Part shown: positions 35,563 through 45,338 of the stretch, in pieces
Numbering within the stretch: the first letter of the stretch is position 1
How the letters are laid out: each line of letters opens with the position of its first letter
Source: Verrucomicrobiales bacterium
GTDB lineage: Bacteria; Verrucomicrobiota; Verrucomicrobiia; Limisphaerales; UBA1100
Direction: 5' to 3'
Assembly: GCA_005809105.1 (NCBI GenBank)
Contig: SYLI01000026.1
Span: 1 to 59,460 of the forward strand
Length of the DNA stretch: 59,460 nucleotides
Made by a program: the position numbers and the translations under genes
The notes under the pieces: generated by a model
Database searches by the model: none
What the model was told of the DNA's origin: nothing
What the model saw: the letters and a program-made list of their open reading frames with translations, nothing else

Positions 35563-36498
35563 ATGAGCGAAACTCTGGACAGCCGGCAGCTGCGCGCGTT
35601 TGTCACGCTGGCAAACACGGGCAGTTTCAAGCGCACCGGAACGGAGCTGTGCCTGACACAGTCGGCCATCAGCCACGCCATCCGAGGCTTGGAAGCCGAT
35701 GTAGGCTGTCGCCTTTTTGACAGGGTGGGCAAAACCGCCGCCCTGACCCCCGCGGGCGAACATCTGCTGCACCACGCCAAGCGCATCCTTGGGGAGATGG
35801 CACAGGCGCGCGCCGCGCTGGAGAAGCTGGGCAAGTGGGGCCGTCCCCACCTGCGCGTGGCGACAAGCGAAGCCGTATGTGAGGCTTTGCTGCCAACGGT
35901 GCTGGAACAGCAGAAGCAGAAGTTCCCACTCTGCCAGGTCACCGTGGCTTCTGCGGATGTGCGCGAGGCGGTGGAACTGCTGCACGACGGTGTCGCGGAT
36001 CTGGTTCTAAGCCTGGAGCCGCGCCCGGATGCGGGCGTGGAGTTCATTCCGCTCTTTGAGGACGAGCTCAAGTTTCTCGTCAGCGCGCGGCATCCGTGGG
36101 CGGTGACAGGGCGGATCCTCCGCGAGCAGATTCCCACGCAGCCTTACATCCTGTACAGCCGCTCCAGCCAGACCTCGCGGCTCGTGGAACACTATTTCAA
36201 GCAGGAGGCGATGACGCTGTTGACGATGATGGAAGTGGGCAGCATGAGCGCCATCCGCGAAATGGTGTCGCGCGGGTTGGGGGTGAGCATTCTCTCGCCG
36301 TGGGTTGCTCGCGATGAAATTGCCGCGGGCCATCTGGTGGCGCTGCCGCTGGGCCGGCGCAAGCTGACGCGCCACTGGGGTGTGCTGCACCGGCGCGGCC
36401 GGAGGCTGAGCCTGCCCGAGGAACAATTTGTGGCGCTCTGCCGCAGCGAAGGCGCGAAGCTGGTGGATGCAGGCACGGCAGAGCCGCACGCGGACTGA
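35563..36498 (+). CDS. LysR-family transcriptional regulator, probable nitrate operon control
   Basis: A 311-residue regulator. The N-terminal winged helix-turn-helix covers about 6-65 (RQLRAFVTLANTGSFKRTG, LTQSAISHAIRGLEADVGC, LFDRVGKTAALTPAG), followed by a linker helix and a periplasmic-binding-protein-like effector domain (about 90-295). ATG 35563 begins 5 residues before the DNA-binding domain; the longer frame from 35491 adds unrelated residues. Its divergent placement beside narK is the classical LysR layout, so it likely controls the nitrate operon and itself. The effector is unknown; CysB- or Nac-like roles are possible. Confidence 0.9.
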   Translation: MSETLDSRQLRAFVTLANTGSFKRTGTELCLTQSAISHAIRGLEADVGCRLFDRVGKTAALTPAGEHLLHHAKRILGEMAQARAALEKLGKWGRPHLRVATSEAVCEALLPTVLEQQKQKFPLCQVTVASADVREAVELLHDGVADLVLSLEPRPDAGVEFIPLFEDELKFLVSARHPWAVTGRILREQIPTQPYILYSRSSQTSRLVEHYFKQEAMTLLTMMEVGSMSAIREMVSRGLGVSILSPWVARDEIAAGHLVALPLGRRKLTRHWGVLHRRGRRLSLPEEQFVALCRSEGAKLVDAGTAEPHAD

Positions 36499-36588
36499 GC
36501 CTCACTCGCGCGGCTGCCGGGTTTTTTATTCTCGCCACGACCCGCGCAAATGGATGGAATGCGCGCCCAGGAACCCTTTCCACTGCTG

Positions 36589-39267
36589 ATGAAGACCGGA
36601 CTTGCTTTGCTTGTGTCCTTGGGCGTTTGGGTTCACGTCATGGGCGCGCCGCCTTCCGACCACCGCTTTCAGGTGGAATCGCTCGCCGTGGGGATGCGCC
36701 AGCCGATGGAATTGGAAGTGGCTCCTGACGGCCGCATCTTTTTTAACGAGATCGAGGGGCGCCTTTGTTTTGTGCCGCCCGGGGGCGGGAAGGTCGTGGA
36801 GGCTGGCCGGATTGAGGTCTTTGCACAGCAGGAGAACGGCCTGCTGGGATTTGCACTGGATCCCGCGTTCGCGCGCAACGGCTGGATCTACCTGCTCTAT
36901 TCGCCCAAGGACTATGTCGGCCAGCGCCTGAGCCGCTTTAAGCTAACTGGCGACACGCTGGATTTGAAAAGCGAGAAGGTGCTGCTGGAATTTGCCGAGC
37001 AGCGCCGCGAATGCTGCCACCACGCGGGCTCAGTGGAATTTGGGCCCGACGGTTGCCTCTACATTTCCACCGGGGACAACACGCATCCCGGGGGCGACTC
37101 CGAGGGCTACGCTCCCATCGACGAGCGTCCCGACCGCGGGCCGTGGGACGCGCAAAAATCTTCCGCCAACACCCACGATCTGCGCGGCAAGATTCTGCGC
37201 GTCCGGCCCACGCCCGAGGGCAGGCTGGAAATTCCCGAGGGCAATCTGTTCCCCAAGGACGGCACCCAAGGGCGGCCGGAAATCTACGTGATGGGCTGCC
37301 GCAATCCATGGCGCATCAGCATTGATGAGGCTACGGGAATCCTCTACTGGGGCGAGGTTGGCCCCGATGCCGGCGGTGATGGCCCGCGCGGGCCACGTGG
37401 CTACGATGAAATCAATCAGGCGCGGCGCGCGGGAAATTTCGGCTGGCCCTACTTCGTCGGCGACAACTATGCGTACGCCGACCATGACTTCGCCCAGCGA
37501 CGGCCCGGCGTGCGGTTCGATCCGGCGCGCCCGGTCAACGTCGGTCCCAACAACACAGGCCGCAAGGATCTGCCCCCCGCGACGCCGGCGTTCATCTGGT
37601 GGCCCTACGGCGCATCGACCCAGTTCCCCGCGCTGGGACAGGGTGGGCGCACCGCCTGCGCCGGCCCCGTGTTCCATTACAAACCTTCGTTCGAGAAGAC
37701 GGGCGGCTTCCCGGCGCACTTTGATAACTGCCTTCTTTTCTATGACTGGCAACGGCCGTTCATCAAGTGGGCGCGACTGGACGCGCAGTCTCGCCTCGCC
37801 GGCATCGAGCCGTTCACGGCGGCGGTGTTTCTGTCCAACAATAAGGCCAAGCCACCGGCGGAACACGCCGACGCCTTTCCCATCCGGCGCCCCGTGGATT
37901 CCCAATTTGGGCCCGATGGCCGCCTTTACATGCTGGACTACGGCGAAACCTGGGGCGCCAACCCCGACAGCCGCCTGCTGAGAATCTCCTACCATCGCGG
38001 CCCCCTCGCGCCGCTGGCCCGCGCGAGCGCGACCAACGCCGCAGGCCGCGAGCCCCTCACCGTTTCACTCGACGGCCGCCTATCCAAGGATCTCGAAGGC
38101 CAGCCCCTCCAGTATGAATGGCGCCTGCAGCCGGGGAACAAGGTTTTCGCCCGCGAACCGGCCCCGCAACTCACCCTGCGCGAGCTGGGCAATTACGTCG
38201 CGGAACTGCGGATCACCAGTGCAGGAGGCGGCACCGCCGTCACCACGCTGCCCGTGTCGGTCGGCAACGCACCGCCACAGGTGCGGTTCCTCGCGCCTGC
38301 CGCCGGCGATTTTTACACCCCGGGCAGTGTCCTCAACTATCGCATCGGCGTGAGCGACGCGGAGGATGGTTCCTCTGACCAGAATGACGAGCTCATGGAC
38401 GCCCGCGTCTTTGTCGCCGCACGCTGGCCCGCTGACGATTCCGACGCCAGCGCCGATCCCGGAATGAAAAGGATGCGGCAGAGCGACTGTTTTAATTGCC
38501 ACGCCACAGCCGCCAAGGTTGTCGGCCCGCCGCTTCTGGAAATCGCCACGCGCTATCGAAATCAGGCAGGTGCGCTGGATGCCTCCGTAGAGCGTGTGCT
38601 CAAAGGCTCCACCGGCGTCTGGGGCCCGGTGCCCATGCTTCCCCATCCCGGCCACGACGCGGCGGAAGTGACCCAGATGGTGCAGTGGATTTTTAGCCTC
38701 AAGGCCGACCAGAACGGCTTGGCCCAGACGCGTGGACTGACCGCGCGCCTCTCACTGCCCAAGGACCGCGTGCAACCTCGGCTGCTTTTGGAGGCCACGT
38801 ACACCGACTTGGGGCGCGCGCCGGCGGGGCCATTGACCGGCCATGCTGTGATTACTTTGCGCCAGCGCCGGCTTGAGGCGGAGCAGAGCGATGGTCAGGC
38901 GGGACCGCAGACTCTCTCCGCCGACGAGTGCAGCAACCGGCAATTTGTGGGGGCCATCAACCACGGCCACACACTGCGCTTTGCAAACCTGAACCTCGCG
39001 GATACGCGCGGCGTGACTTTCCGCGTGGCGTCGGCTGGCGCTGGCGGCACCATCGAGCTGCGCGCCGGCACGGCCGATGGCCCGGTGATGGCGCGCGTCG
39101 CCGTGCAGCCCACCGGCGGCTGGAACAAGTGGGTGGAGCTTTCCGCGCCGCTCGCCCCTCCTGAGGGCCGCACCGATGTCTTCGTTCGGTTTGATCATCC
39201 CGGCAAGGGCGGGCTGATGAACCTGGACTGGCTCAACTTCACGCAGGCCCCGCCGCCACCCCAATAA
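36589..39267 (+). CDS. Secreted PQQ-type sugar dehydrogenase fused to PKD-like, cytochrome c and carbohydrate-binding-like domains
   Basis: An 892-residue exported protein. A signal peptide (MKTGLALLVSLGVWVHVMG) precedes a six-bladed beta-propeller of the glucose/sorbosone dehydrogenase family (about 25-460), with MELEVAPDGRIFF, LLGFALDP, HHAGSVEFGPDG, CRNPWRISID and QFGPDGRLYMLDYG. PKD/Ig-like modules follow (about 470-600). A cytochrome c domain has CFNCH (Cys634, Cys637, His638) with GVWGPVPMLPHP supplying a possible Met ligand. A CBM6-like beta-sandwich (about 760-885) ends the protein. Electrons from sugar oxidation could pass straight to the fused heme. ATG 36589 is chosen over ATG 36550 for the signal peptide. 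Confidence 0.9.
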   Translation: MKTGLALLVSLGVWVHVMGAPPSDHRFQVESLAVGMRQPMELEVAPDGRIFFNEIEGRLCFVPPGGGKVVEAGRIEVFAQQENGLLGFALDPAFARNGWIYLLYSPKDYVGQRLSRFKLTGDTLDLKSEKVLLEFAEQRRECCHHAGSVEFGPDGCLYISTGDNTHPGGDSEGYAPIDERPDRGPWDAQKSSANTHDLRGKILRVRPTPEGRLEIPEGNLFPKDGTQGRPEIYVMGCRNPWRISIDEATGILYWGEVGPDAGGDGPRGPRGYDEINQARRAGNFGWPYFVGDNYAYADHDFAQRRPGVRFDPARPVNVGPNNTGRKDLPPATPAFIWWPYGASTQFPALGQGGRTACAGPVFHYKPSFEKTGGFPAHFDNCLLFYDWQRPFIKWARLDAQSRLAGIEPFTAAVFLSNNKAKPPAEHADAFPIRRPVDSQFGPDGRLYMLDYGETWGANPDSRLLRISYHRGPLAPLARASATNAAGREPLTVSLDGRLSKDLEGQPLQYEWRLQPGNKVFAREPAPQLTLRELGNYVAELRITSAGGGTAVTTLPVSVGNAPPQVRFLAPAAGDFYTPGSVLNYRIGVSDAEDGSSDQNDELMDARVFVAARWPADDSDASADPGMKRMRQSDCFNCHATAAKVVGPPLLEIATRYRNQAGALDASVERVLKGSTGVWGPVPMLPHPGHDAAEVTQMVQWIFSLKADQNGLAQTRGLTARLSLPKDRVQPRLLLEATYTDLGRAPAGPLTGHAVITLRQRRLEAEQSDGQAGPQTLSADECSNRQFVGAINHGHTLRFANLNLADTRGVTFRVASAGAGGTIELRAGTADGPVMARVAVQPTGGWNKWVELSAPLAPPEGRTDVFVRFDHPGKGGLMNLDWLNFTQAPPPPQ

Positions 39268-39284
39268 CCCCCACCCCTCGCGTC

Positions 39285-40043
39285 ATGAAACTTGCCGAAC
39301 TTAAATGGCCTGACATCGCCTCGCTGGACAAGAACACGCCGGTGATCTTTCCCGTTGCCGCACTGGAGCAGCACGGCCACCACATGCCGCTCTTTACCGA
39401 CAGCCTTCTCTTGGGCGAAGTGGCCCGCCGCGCCGAGGAACAACTGGCGGGGCGCGCCTTGTTTGCGCCGCTGCAGTGGTTGGGCAACTCCGATCATCAT
39501 CTGGAATTTGCAGGCACGCTCTCCGCCAGCCCGCGCACCTATCTGGATTTGCTCAACGGGCTTTACGACAACTTCATCATGCACGGGTTCCGGCGGCTCA
39601 TTATCATCAACGGGCACGGAGGCAACCACGTTCCCGGACAGCAGGCCGTGTTTGAGACGCGGCAACGCTACCGGCAACGAAGTGACCTCTTGCTGCTCTT
39701 TGGCACCTACTGGCTTCTGGGCGGCAAGCCCGATCAGCAGGGCACGGCCATGGCGCAGCAGCAGATGGGGCACGCCTGCGAGTGGGAGACGTCGATGATG
39801 CTCGCCATCCGCCCTGAACTGGTGGGCGACTACCGCCAGGTGCGCGAAGTGCCTTGGGGCAACCCGTTCCTGCCGGCCAGCCGCGGCTGGATCACGATGG
39901 ACCGCACCGCGCCTGGCCACATCGGCCTGCCCGCGCATGCGTCGGCCGAGAAGGGCGAGCTCATTTTTAAAACCTTCACGGCGGACATCACATCTCTGAT
40001 CGAGCGTGTCATCAACTGGAACGGGCAAAGCTGGGATGGTTGA
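39285..40043 (+). CDS. Creatininase-family amidohydrolase
   Basis: A 252-residue metal-dependent amidohydrolase of the creatininase/formamide hydrolase family. Metal and active-site motifs are visible: ALEQHGHHMPLFTDS near residue 26, LGNSDHHLEFAGT, INGHGGNHVPG and HACEWETSMML. The substrate cannot be named from sequence; the family also includes mycofactocin and riboflavin pathway enzymes. The start is 17 nt after the sugar dehydrogenase stop, and its end overlaps the MFS gene by 8 nt, so all three are likely one transcript. Cytoplasmic, with no signal peptide. Confidence 0.9.
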   Translation: MKLAELKWPDIASLDKNTPVIFPVAALEQHGHHMPLFTDSLLLGEVARRAEEQLAGRALFAPLQWLGNSDHHLEFAGTLSASPRTYLDLLNGLYDNFIMHGFRRLIIINGHGGNHVPGQQAVFETRQRYRQRSDLLLLFGTYWLLGGKPDQQGTAMAQQQMGHACEWETSMMLAIRPELVGDYRQVREVPWGNPFLPASRGWITMDRTAPGHIGLPAHASAEKGELIFKTFTADITSLIERVINWNGQSWDG

Positions 40044-41505
40044 GCGCTCCGGATTATGGCGATGGTGGGTCTGCGGCCTGCTGCTGCTGGCCACCATGAT
40101 CATGTACATGGACCGGCAGACGCTGGCCAATGTCGCCGTCCGCATCCAATGGGAGTTCGGGCTGAACAATAAGCAGTACGGCACGCTAGAGTCGGCCTTC
40201 AGCATCGCGTTCGCCACCGGCGCCCTTTGCTTCGGATTTCTTGCCGACCGCGTGAGCATCTTCTGGCTCTATCCGATTGCGCTGAGTGGATGGTCATTGG
40301 CAGGCGTGGCCACGGGCCTCACCGACAGCTACGAAGGGTTGCTGGCATGTCGCACGCTGCTCGGGCTTTTCGAGGCCGGCAACTGGCCGTGCGCACTCAA
40401 GACCACCCAGTTGTTGCTGAGCCGCGCCGACCGCACCATGGGCAACAGTGTCCTGCAAAGCGGTGCGTCCATCGGTGCCGTGGCCACGCCGCTGCTGATG
40501 GTGGCGCTGCTCTCCAGTTACTCCTCCGGCGTCTGGCAGCGCATTGACACCGGCCATCGGCAGGGTGATTCGACCGCGCTCATCACAAGCGAGTCGGCCA
40601 AGGTGATTGAAAGCCAGCGCGTGCTGGGACAAGGGGTGAACCTGCCGCGGCTGGAGGAGACCGTCCACAACGCCACGCGACGACTGGCGGCCAATCCCGG
40701 AGGTTCGAGCGCGGTGCTGGCCCGGGGCACCCAGCAGGAACCCAAAGAACTCTACGTGCCCGGCGCGTGGCGCTCGCCCTTCCAGCTCATCGGCATCTTT
40801 GGCACGGGCTGGCTCCTCTTGTGGTGCCTCACCATGCGCCGGTCGGATTTCATGGTGTCGCCCCGCACCGACACACCGGCACCGGGCACGCCCCTCGCCA
40901 CGGTGCTGGCGGATCGGCGGTTCCTCATCCTCGTCTGCATGGTGGTGTGCATCAATGTTCCATGGCAGCTCATCCGGGCGTGGCTGCCCAAGTTCCTCAT
41001 GGATGGCCGCGGGTACAGCGAGACCTTCGCTCTTCAATTCAATTCGGCGTACTACATCGCCACCGATGTCGGCTGCCTGGCCGCCGGTGCCGCCAGCCTC
41101 TGGCTCGTCCGCAGGCGTGCCTGGGGGGTCCACGCCGCGCGCCAGCGCGTGTACGGAACCTGCGCGGCATTGATGGCGCTCATGTGTGTCGCGGCGCTTC
41201 TTCCCAAGGGTTGGCTTTTGCTGGGATTGCTGCTGGTCATCGCGGCCGCTTCGCTGGGCCTGCTGCCCTGTTACTACTCCTTCACCCAGGAACTGAGCCA
41301 GGAGCACCAGGGCAAGATCACCGGCATCCTGGGAGCTTCGGCATGGGTGGCCATCGCGCCGTGCCAGCCTCTCTTCGGCTGGTTCGTGGACCGGACGGGA
41401 AACTACAATCTGGGGCTGGCCATCACCTCTTGCCTGCCGCTGGTGGCGTTCGCCGTTCTGGCCTTGGGCTGGCCTGCTGAGCGCAAGGCCCGGCATGAGG
41501 TGTGA
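40036..41505 (+). CDS. MFS transporter, anion:cation symporter-like
   Basis: A 489-residue carrier with twelve likely membrane helices. The N-terminal half shows MYMDRQTLANVAVRIQWEFG and FLADRVSIFWLYP, and GLFEAGNWPCALK is characteristic of the ACS (hexuronate/glucarate) group of MFS proteins. A hydrophilic insert of roughly 90 residues lies between helices 6 and 7 (about 175-260), longer than usual. ATG 40036 overlaps the end of the creatininase-family gene. Together with the sugar dehydrogenase it suggests uptake of a sugar acid or related product, which is inference. Confidence 0.87.
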   Translation: MVERSGLWRWWVCGLLLLATMIMYMDRQTLANVAVRIQWEFGLNNKQYGTLESAFSIAFATGALCFGFLADRVSIFWLYPIALSGWSLAGVATGLTDSYEGLLACRTLLGLFEAGNWPCALKTTQLLLSRADRTMGNSVLQSGASIGAVATPLLMVALLSSYSSGVWQRIDTGHRQGDSTALITSESAKVIESQRVLGQGVNLPRLEETVHNATRRLAANPGGSSAVLARGTQQEPKELYVPGAWRSPFQLIGIFGTGWLLLWCLTMRRSDFMVSPRTDTPAPGTPLATVLADRRFLILVCMVVCINVPWQLIRAWLPKFLMDGRGYSETFALQFNSAYYIATDVGCLAAGAASLWLVRRRAWGVHAARQRVYGTCAALMALMCVAALLPKGWLLLGLLLVIAAASLGLLPCYYSFTQELSQEHQGKITGILGASAWVAIAPCQPLFGWFVDRTGNYNLGLAITSCLPLVAFAVLALGWPAERKARHEV

Positions 41506-41521
41506 GGCGGATAATTTCCCC

Positions 41522-41549
41522 TTGCCAGTGTGCCCGCGCGGCATAGATT
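41522..41549 (+). promoter_or_regulatory. Promoter-like pair ahead of the 41571 gene
   Basis: TTGCCA (41522-41527), 16-nt spacer, TAGATT (41544-41549). The ATG at 41571 is 21 nt further on, so a short leader of about 14 nt would result. A GTG at 41565 is also in frame. Confidence 0.45.
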
Positions 41550-41570
41550 GCAGTCGTCAACCCCGTGCCG

Positions 41571-41945
41571 ATGAATTACCCCAAGAAGCCCGACCTGATT
41601 CCGGTTCGGATCATCGACCGGGAGCTCAAGGACGGCATTGCCGGCAAGTTGCAGGAGGAGACGGATTCCACGCTGGACCAGTTGATGGGCGCGTACCTCA
41701 CGCGGATGGGCTTTGGCAACGCGCATTTGGGCAACATCATTGTCCACCTCCTCTTCCACGGCAAAGTGCGCGTGGACTTTGCGCTGCGCTCGGAGCGCGT
41801 GGAGCTGCTCCACATGGAGGATCGGATTTCGCAGCCGCAGGCCATGGCCTTGTTTGACGACTACATCAAGGCGATGCAGACGCCCGAGGATAAGAAGGCC
41901 AAGTCTTCCACCATGCGGATTGAAGTGCAGAAGCCCCGTCAGTAG
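41571..41945 (+). CDS. Small conserved-looking hypothetical protein
   Basis: A 124-residue soluble protein without a signal peptide or membrane segment. It is not recognised. It has alternating charged and hydrophobic stretches (ELKDGIAGKLQEETDSTLDQ, LGNIIVHLLFHGKVRVDFAL) that suggest a mixed alpha/beta fold, and a basic C-terminus. ATG 41571 is preferred; GTG 41565 would add two residues. A good promoter-like sequence precedes it and another follows it, so it is probably expressed on its own. Codon use resembles its neighbours. Confidence 0.7.
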   Translation: MNYPKKPDLIPVRIIDRELKDGIAGKLQEETDSTLDQLMGAYLTRMGFGNAHLGNIIVHLLFHGKVRVDFALRSERVELLHMEDRISQPQAMALFDDYIKAMQTPEDKKAKSSTMRIEVQKPRQ

Positions 41946-41975
41946 CAGTCCCCTCTTTGGGCAGGTTGTTCCCGC

Positions 41976-42003
41976 TTGTCGCTCACGCGGCAAACCCTAG
42001 AAT
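41976..42003 (+). promoter_or_regulatory. Promoter-like pair ahead of a leaderless GTG start
   Basis: TTGTCG (41976-41981), 16-nt spacer, TAGAAT (41998-42003), then 6 nt to GTG 42010. This is the best -10 match in the set. Confidence 0.55.
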
Positions 42004-42009
42004 GGCGCG

Positions 42010-45000
42010 GTGCGTTGCCTGCCTGTTGCGCTGTTCGTCCTGTTGGTGGGGCAATCGCTTGCTGCGGCCATCGATCCGGCCCGGTTGCCGCCACCCGCGC
42101 CACGCAAGGTGGACTTCGTCCGCGACATCCAGCCCCTTTTTCTCAAGCACTGTGTGGACTGTCACGGAGAGCGCAAGCAGCGTAGCGGGCTGCGTCTGGA
42201 TGACGCGGACGCGGCACTGCGCGGGGGCGAGATGGGCAAGGCCATCATCCCCGGCGACAGTGCCGGCAGCCCCTTGATTCATTTCGTCTCCGGGCTGGAC
42301 GAAGAAGTGGTGATGCCGCCCGAGGGCCCGCGATTGGACGCCGCGCAAGTGGGCCTGCTGCGCGCCTGGATTGATCAGGGCGCCCTCTGGCCGGCGGCCC
42401 CACCTGCGGTGCTTGTTCCCCCTGCTGCGCACTGGGCATTCAAGGCCGCGCAACGCCCCAAGCCCCCCGCCGCGGGCCATCCGGTCGATGCCTTCATCGT
42501 GGCAAAGCTCGCCGAGAAAAACCTCACGCTTTGCGCCCCTGCGGATCGGCGCACGTTGATTCGCCGGCTCTATTTCGATCTCATCGGTCTGCCGCCCACA
42601 CCTGAGGAAGCCGATGCGTTCGTCGCCGACGCAGACCCGGCTGCATACGAAATGTTGGTGGATCGTCTGCTGGCCAGCCCGCGCTACGGCGAACGCTGGG
42701 CGCGGCACTGGCTCGATGTGGTGCGCTTTGCCGAAAGCAACGGGTTTGAAACGAACGGCGAGCGCAAGAACGCGTGGCCCTACCGCGACTGGGTGATTGC
42801 GGCCCTCAACGATGACAAGCCCTACGACCGCTTCATTATGGAACAACTCGCCGGCGACACCCTTGGCGCACATGCGGCCACCGGCTTTCTGGTCGGCGGC
42901 GCCACCGACGTGGTGAAATCGCCTGACCCGGTGCTGACGGCCAATCAGCGCGCCGACGAACTGCACGACATGGTGAGCACCACGGGCAGCGCCTTTCTGG
43001 GGATCACCACCGGCTGCGCACGATGCCACGACCACAAATTTGACCCCGTCCTGACGACCGACTACTACGCGCTCGTGGCGTGCTTTGCGGGCGTGCAACA
43101 CGGTGAACGCGCAATTCAGCCGGCCCAAGGCGCCGAAGTGCAGGCCCGTACCGAACGCCTGCGGGCGCGACTCGCACCCGTCGAACTTTCGCTGGCGCAG
43201 TTCGAGCCTCTGGCGCGCGCCGCACGCACGCGCATCCTGCGCGTCGATGACCCCAAGCACACCTCGGCCTTGTTGCCCTCCAAGGGCGCGCCGGCGGTGT
43301 ATCCCGCAGGTACCGGACGAGGCGAGGCGGGCGACACCGGAAACGCCACGCGCCTTCCCACGCTGGGCACGGGCTATCTCTACTGGAACGAGGTTGCGGG
43401 AAAGGACGTGTTCGCATGGTCGCCCCGCGTGCAGGGCCGATTTCGCATCTGGCTTTCATGGGGTGCAGGCTTCGCCACTCATGCGCAAGATGCGCGTTAC
43501 CTGCTCGACCGCGATGGCGACACAACCACCACGCAAGACCAGACGGAAATGGTGCGCGTCAATCAGCAGAAGCTGGCCGATGGCAGCGGCTCCGTCCCCG
43601 GCACACGCCAGTGGAGCGGGTTTCTGGACGCGGGCGCGTACGACCTTCTGCCTGCGAGCCGGCTGGTGCTGCGAGGCGGCGCGACCACGCAATATGTCAC
43701 GGCCGACATGGTGGTATTGCAGGAGGCAACCCCGCGCGCGCCCTCCAGTCTCTCACCGCGCCTGCCTGTGACGCGCGGCCGAAATGTAGATCGGTTCGCC
43801 CCCATCGAAGCGAAGTTCCTGCGTTTTATCATCAGCGAGACCTCGCAGCTCGAGCCTTGCATTGACGAACTGGAGGTCTTTAGCGCTGGCCCATCGCCCC
43901 GCAACGTCGCGGCAACGGCCGCCGGCGCCAATGCCACCTCTTCGGGTGACTATCCGGGCAATCCCTTCCACAAGCTCGCCCATCTCAATGACGGCTTGTA
44001 TGGCAATGAACGCAGTTGGATTTCCAACGAGCGGGGCAAGGGCTGGGTTCGGATCGAGTTTGCGAAAGTGGAATTGATCGACCGCGTCGTATGGAGCCGT
44101 GACCGCGAAATGGTGCCCCGCTACAACGACCGGTTGGCCACCCACTACCGCATCGAATTCTCGCGCGATGGTATCGAGTGGAACGCGGTGGCGACGTCGG
44201 AAGATCGCCTGCCCTTTGGCACCAAGATTCCGGGAGGTGCGATCTACTCGATTGAGGCAGCGCCCCGCGAGCTTGCCGGCCAGCTTTCCAACCTGCTGGC
44301 CGAACGCACAGCGCTGAAGTTGGAACTGGAGGCGTTGACCGCCCTCCCGCAAGTGTACGCCGGCCGCATGGTGACACCGGGCGAGACCTACCGCATGAAC
44401 CGCGGCGACCCCATGCAGCCGCGCGAAGTCATCGCGCCAGGCGTCATTGCGAAAATGGGAGCGCCATTTACTTGGACTGCGGGCGCGCCCGAACCTGCGC
44501 GCCGTCTAGCGCTGGCAAAGTGGATTGCCTCTGCCGACCATCCGCTCACGGCGCGCGTCATTGTGAACCGCCTTTGGCAGCACCATTTTGGCGCCGGTAT
44601 CGTGGACACGCCCAGCGACCTTGGCCGCAATGGAGGCCGGCCGACCCATCCTGAATTGCTGGACTGGCTGGCGATCGAATTTGTCGCGCGCGGTTGGAGC
44701 CAAAAGGCGATGCACCGCCTCCTCGTGACCAGCGCGACGTACCGTCAGGGGAGCTCCGCGCACGCGGCGGGACTCACGGCCGATCGCGATGCCCGGTGGC
44801 TTTGGCGCTATCCGCCGCGCCGCGTCGAGGCGGAGGTGTTGCGCGACACGATGCTCTCGGCTAGCGGCAAGCTCGACCTTCGCATGGGTGGTCCGGGCTT
44901 TGACCTCTTTGAACCCAATGGCAACTACGTGAAGGTGTACCAGCCCCGGCGCGAATTTGGCCCGGAGACGTTTCGCCGGATGGTATACCAGTCCAAGCCG

Positions 45001-45333
45001 CGCACGGAACTCGACGACACCTTTGGTGTCTTCGATTGCCCGGATGCCGGACAGGTCTCGCCTCGGCGGACGGCAAGCATAACCCCCTTGCAGGCGTTGA
45101 GCCTCTTAAACAGTCCCTTCGCCCTCCAGCAAGCGGAATTCTTCGCAGCGCGGCTGCAGCGCGAAGCAGACGACGACCTGCCTGCGCAGGTGCGCCGGGC
45201 GTTTCTCATCGCCTTCACGCGAGAGCCCACCGCGGACGAGCGTGCCGCCGCCTTTCAGCTGGCGACCCACCATGGCCTGCCCGCGCTTTGCCGAGCGCTT
45301 TTCAACGCCGGGGAATTCCTGACCGTGCGCTGA
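42010..45333 (+). CDS. Secreted PSCyt1 / DUF1549 / F5-8C-like / DUF1553 protein, second copy
   Basis: A 1,107-residue relative of the protein at 18542. A GTG start opens a clear signal peptide ([20 protein letters not shown]). Heme motif CVDCH has Cys48, Cys51 and His52. DUF1549 (about 155-380) has [20 protein letters not shown], one insert (about 420-600) looks like a beta-sandwich, a discoidin-like part (about 600-760) includes [18 protein letters not shown], and DUF1553 (about 830-1090) has [20 protein letters not shown]. It is 126 residues longer than the first copy, mainly in the middle. The GTG fits a promoter-like TAGAAT 6 nt upstream. The paired DUF1501 gene starts 5 nt after the stop. 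Confidence 0.93.
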   Translation: MRCLPVALFVLLVGQSLAAAIDPARLPPPAPRKVDFVRDIQPLFLKHCVDCHGERKQRSGLRLDDADAALRGGEMGKAIIPGDSAGSPLIHFVSGLDEEVVMPPEGPRLDAAQVGLLRAWIDQGALWPAAPPAVLVPPAAHWAFKAAQRPKPPAAGHPVDAFIVAKLAEKNLTLCAPADRRTLIRRLYFDLIGLPPTPEEADAFVADADPAAYEMLVDRLLASPRYGERWARHWLDVVRFAESNGFETNGERKNAWPYRDWVIAALNDDKPYDRFIMEQLAGDTLGAHAATGFLVGGATDVVKSPDPVLTANQRADELHDMVSTTGSAFLGITTGCARCHDHKFDPVLTTDYYALVACFAGVQHGERAIQPAQGAEVQARTERLRARLAPVELSLAQFEPLARAARTRILRVDDPKHTSALLPSKGAPAVYPAGTGRGEAGDTGNATRLPTLGTGYLYWNEVAGKDVFAWSPRVQGRFRIWLSWGAGFATHAQDARYLLDRDGDTTTTQDQTEMVRVNQQKLADGSGSVPGTRQWSGFLDAGAYDLLPASRLVLRGGATTQYVTADMVVLQEATPRAPSSLSPRLPVTRGRNVDRFAPIEAKFLRFIISETSQLEPCIDELEVFSAGPSPRNVAATAAGANATSSGDYPGNPFHKLAHLNDGLYGNERSWISNERGKGWVRIEFAKVELIDRVVWSRDREMVPRYNDRLATHYRIEFSRDGIEWNAVATSEDRLPFGTKIPGGAIYSIEAAPRELAGQLSNLLAERTALKLELEALTALPQVYAGRMVTPGETYRMNRGDPMQPREVIAPGVIAKMGAPFTWTAGAPEPARRLALAKWIASADHPLTARVIVNRLWQHHFGAGIVDTPSDLGRNGGRPTHPELLDWLAIEFVARGWSQKAMHRLLVTSATYRQGSSAHAAGLTADRDARWLWRYPPRRVEAEVLRDTMLSASGKLDLRMGGPGFDLFEPNGNYVKVYQPRREFGPETFRRMVYQSKPRTELDDTFGVFDCPDAGQVSPRRTASITPLQALSLLNSPFALQQAEFFAARLQREADDDLPAQVRRAFLIAFTREPTADERAAAFQLATHHGLPALCRALFNAGEFLTVR

Positions 45334-45338
45334 CCAAA

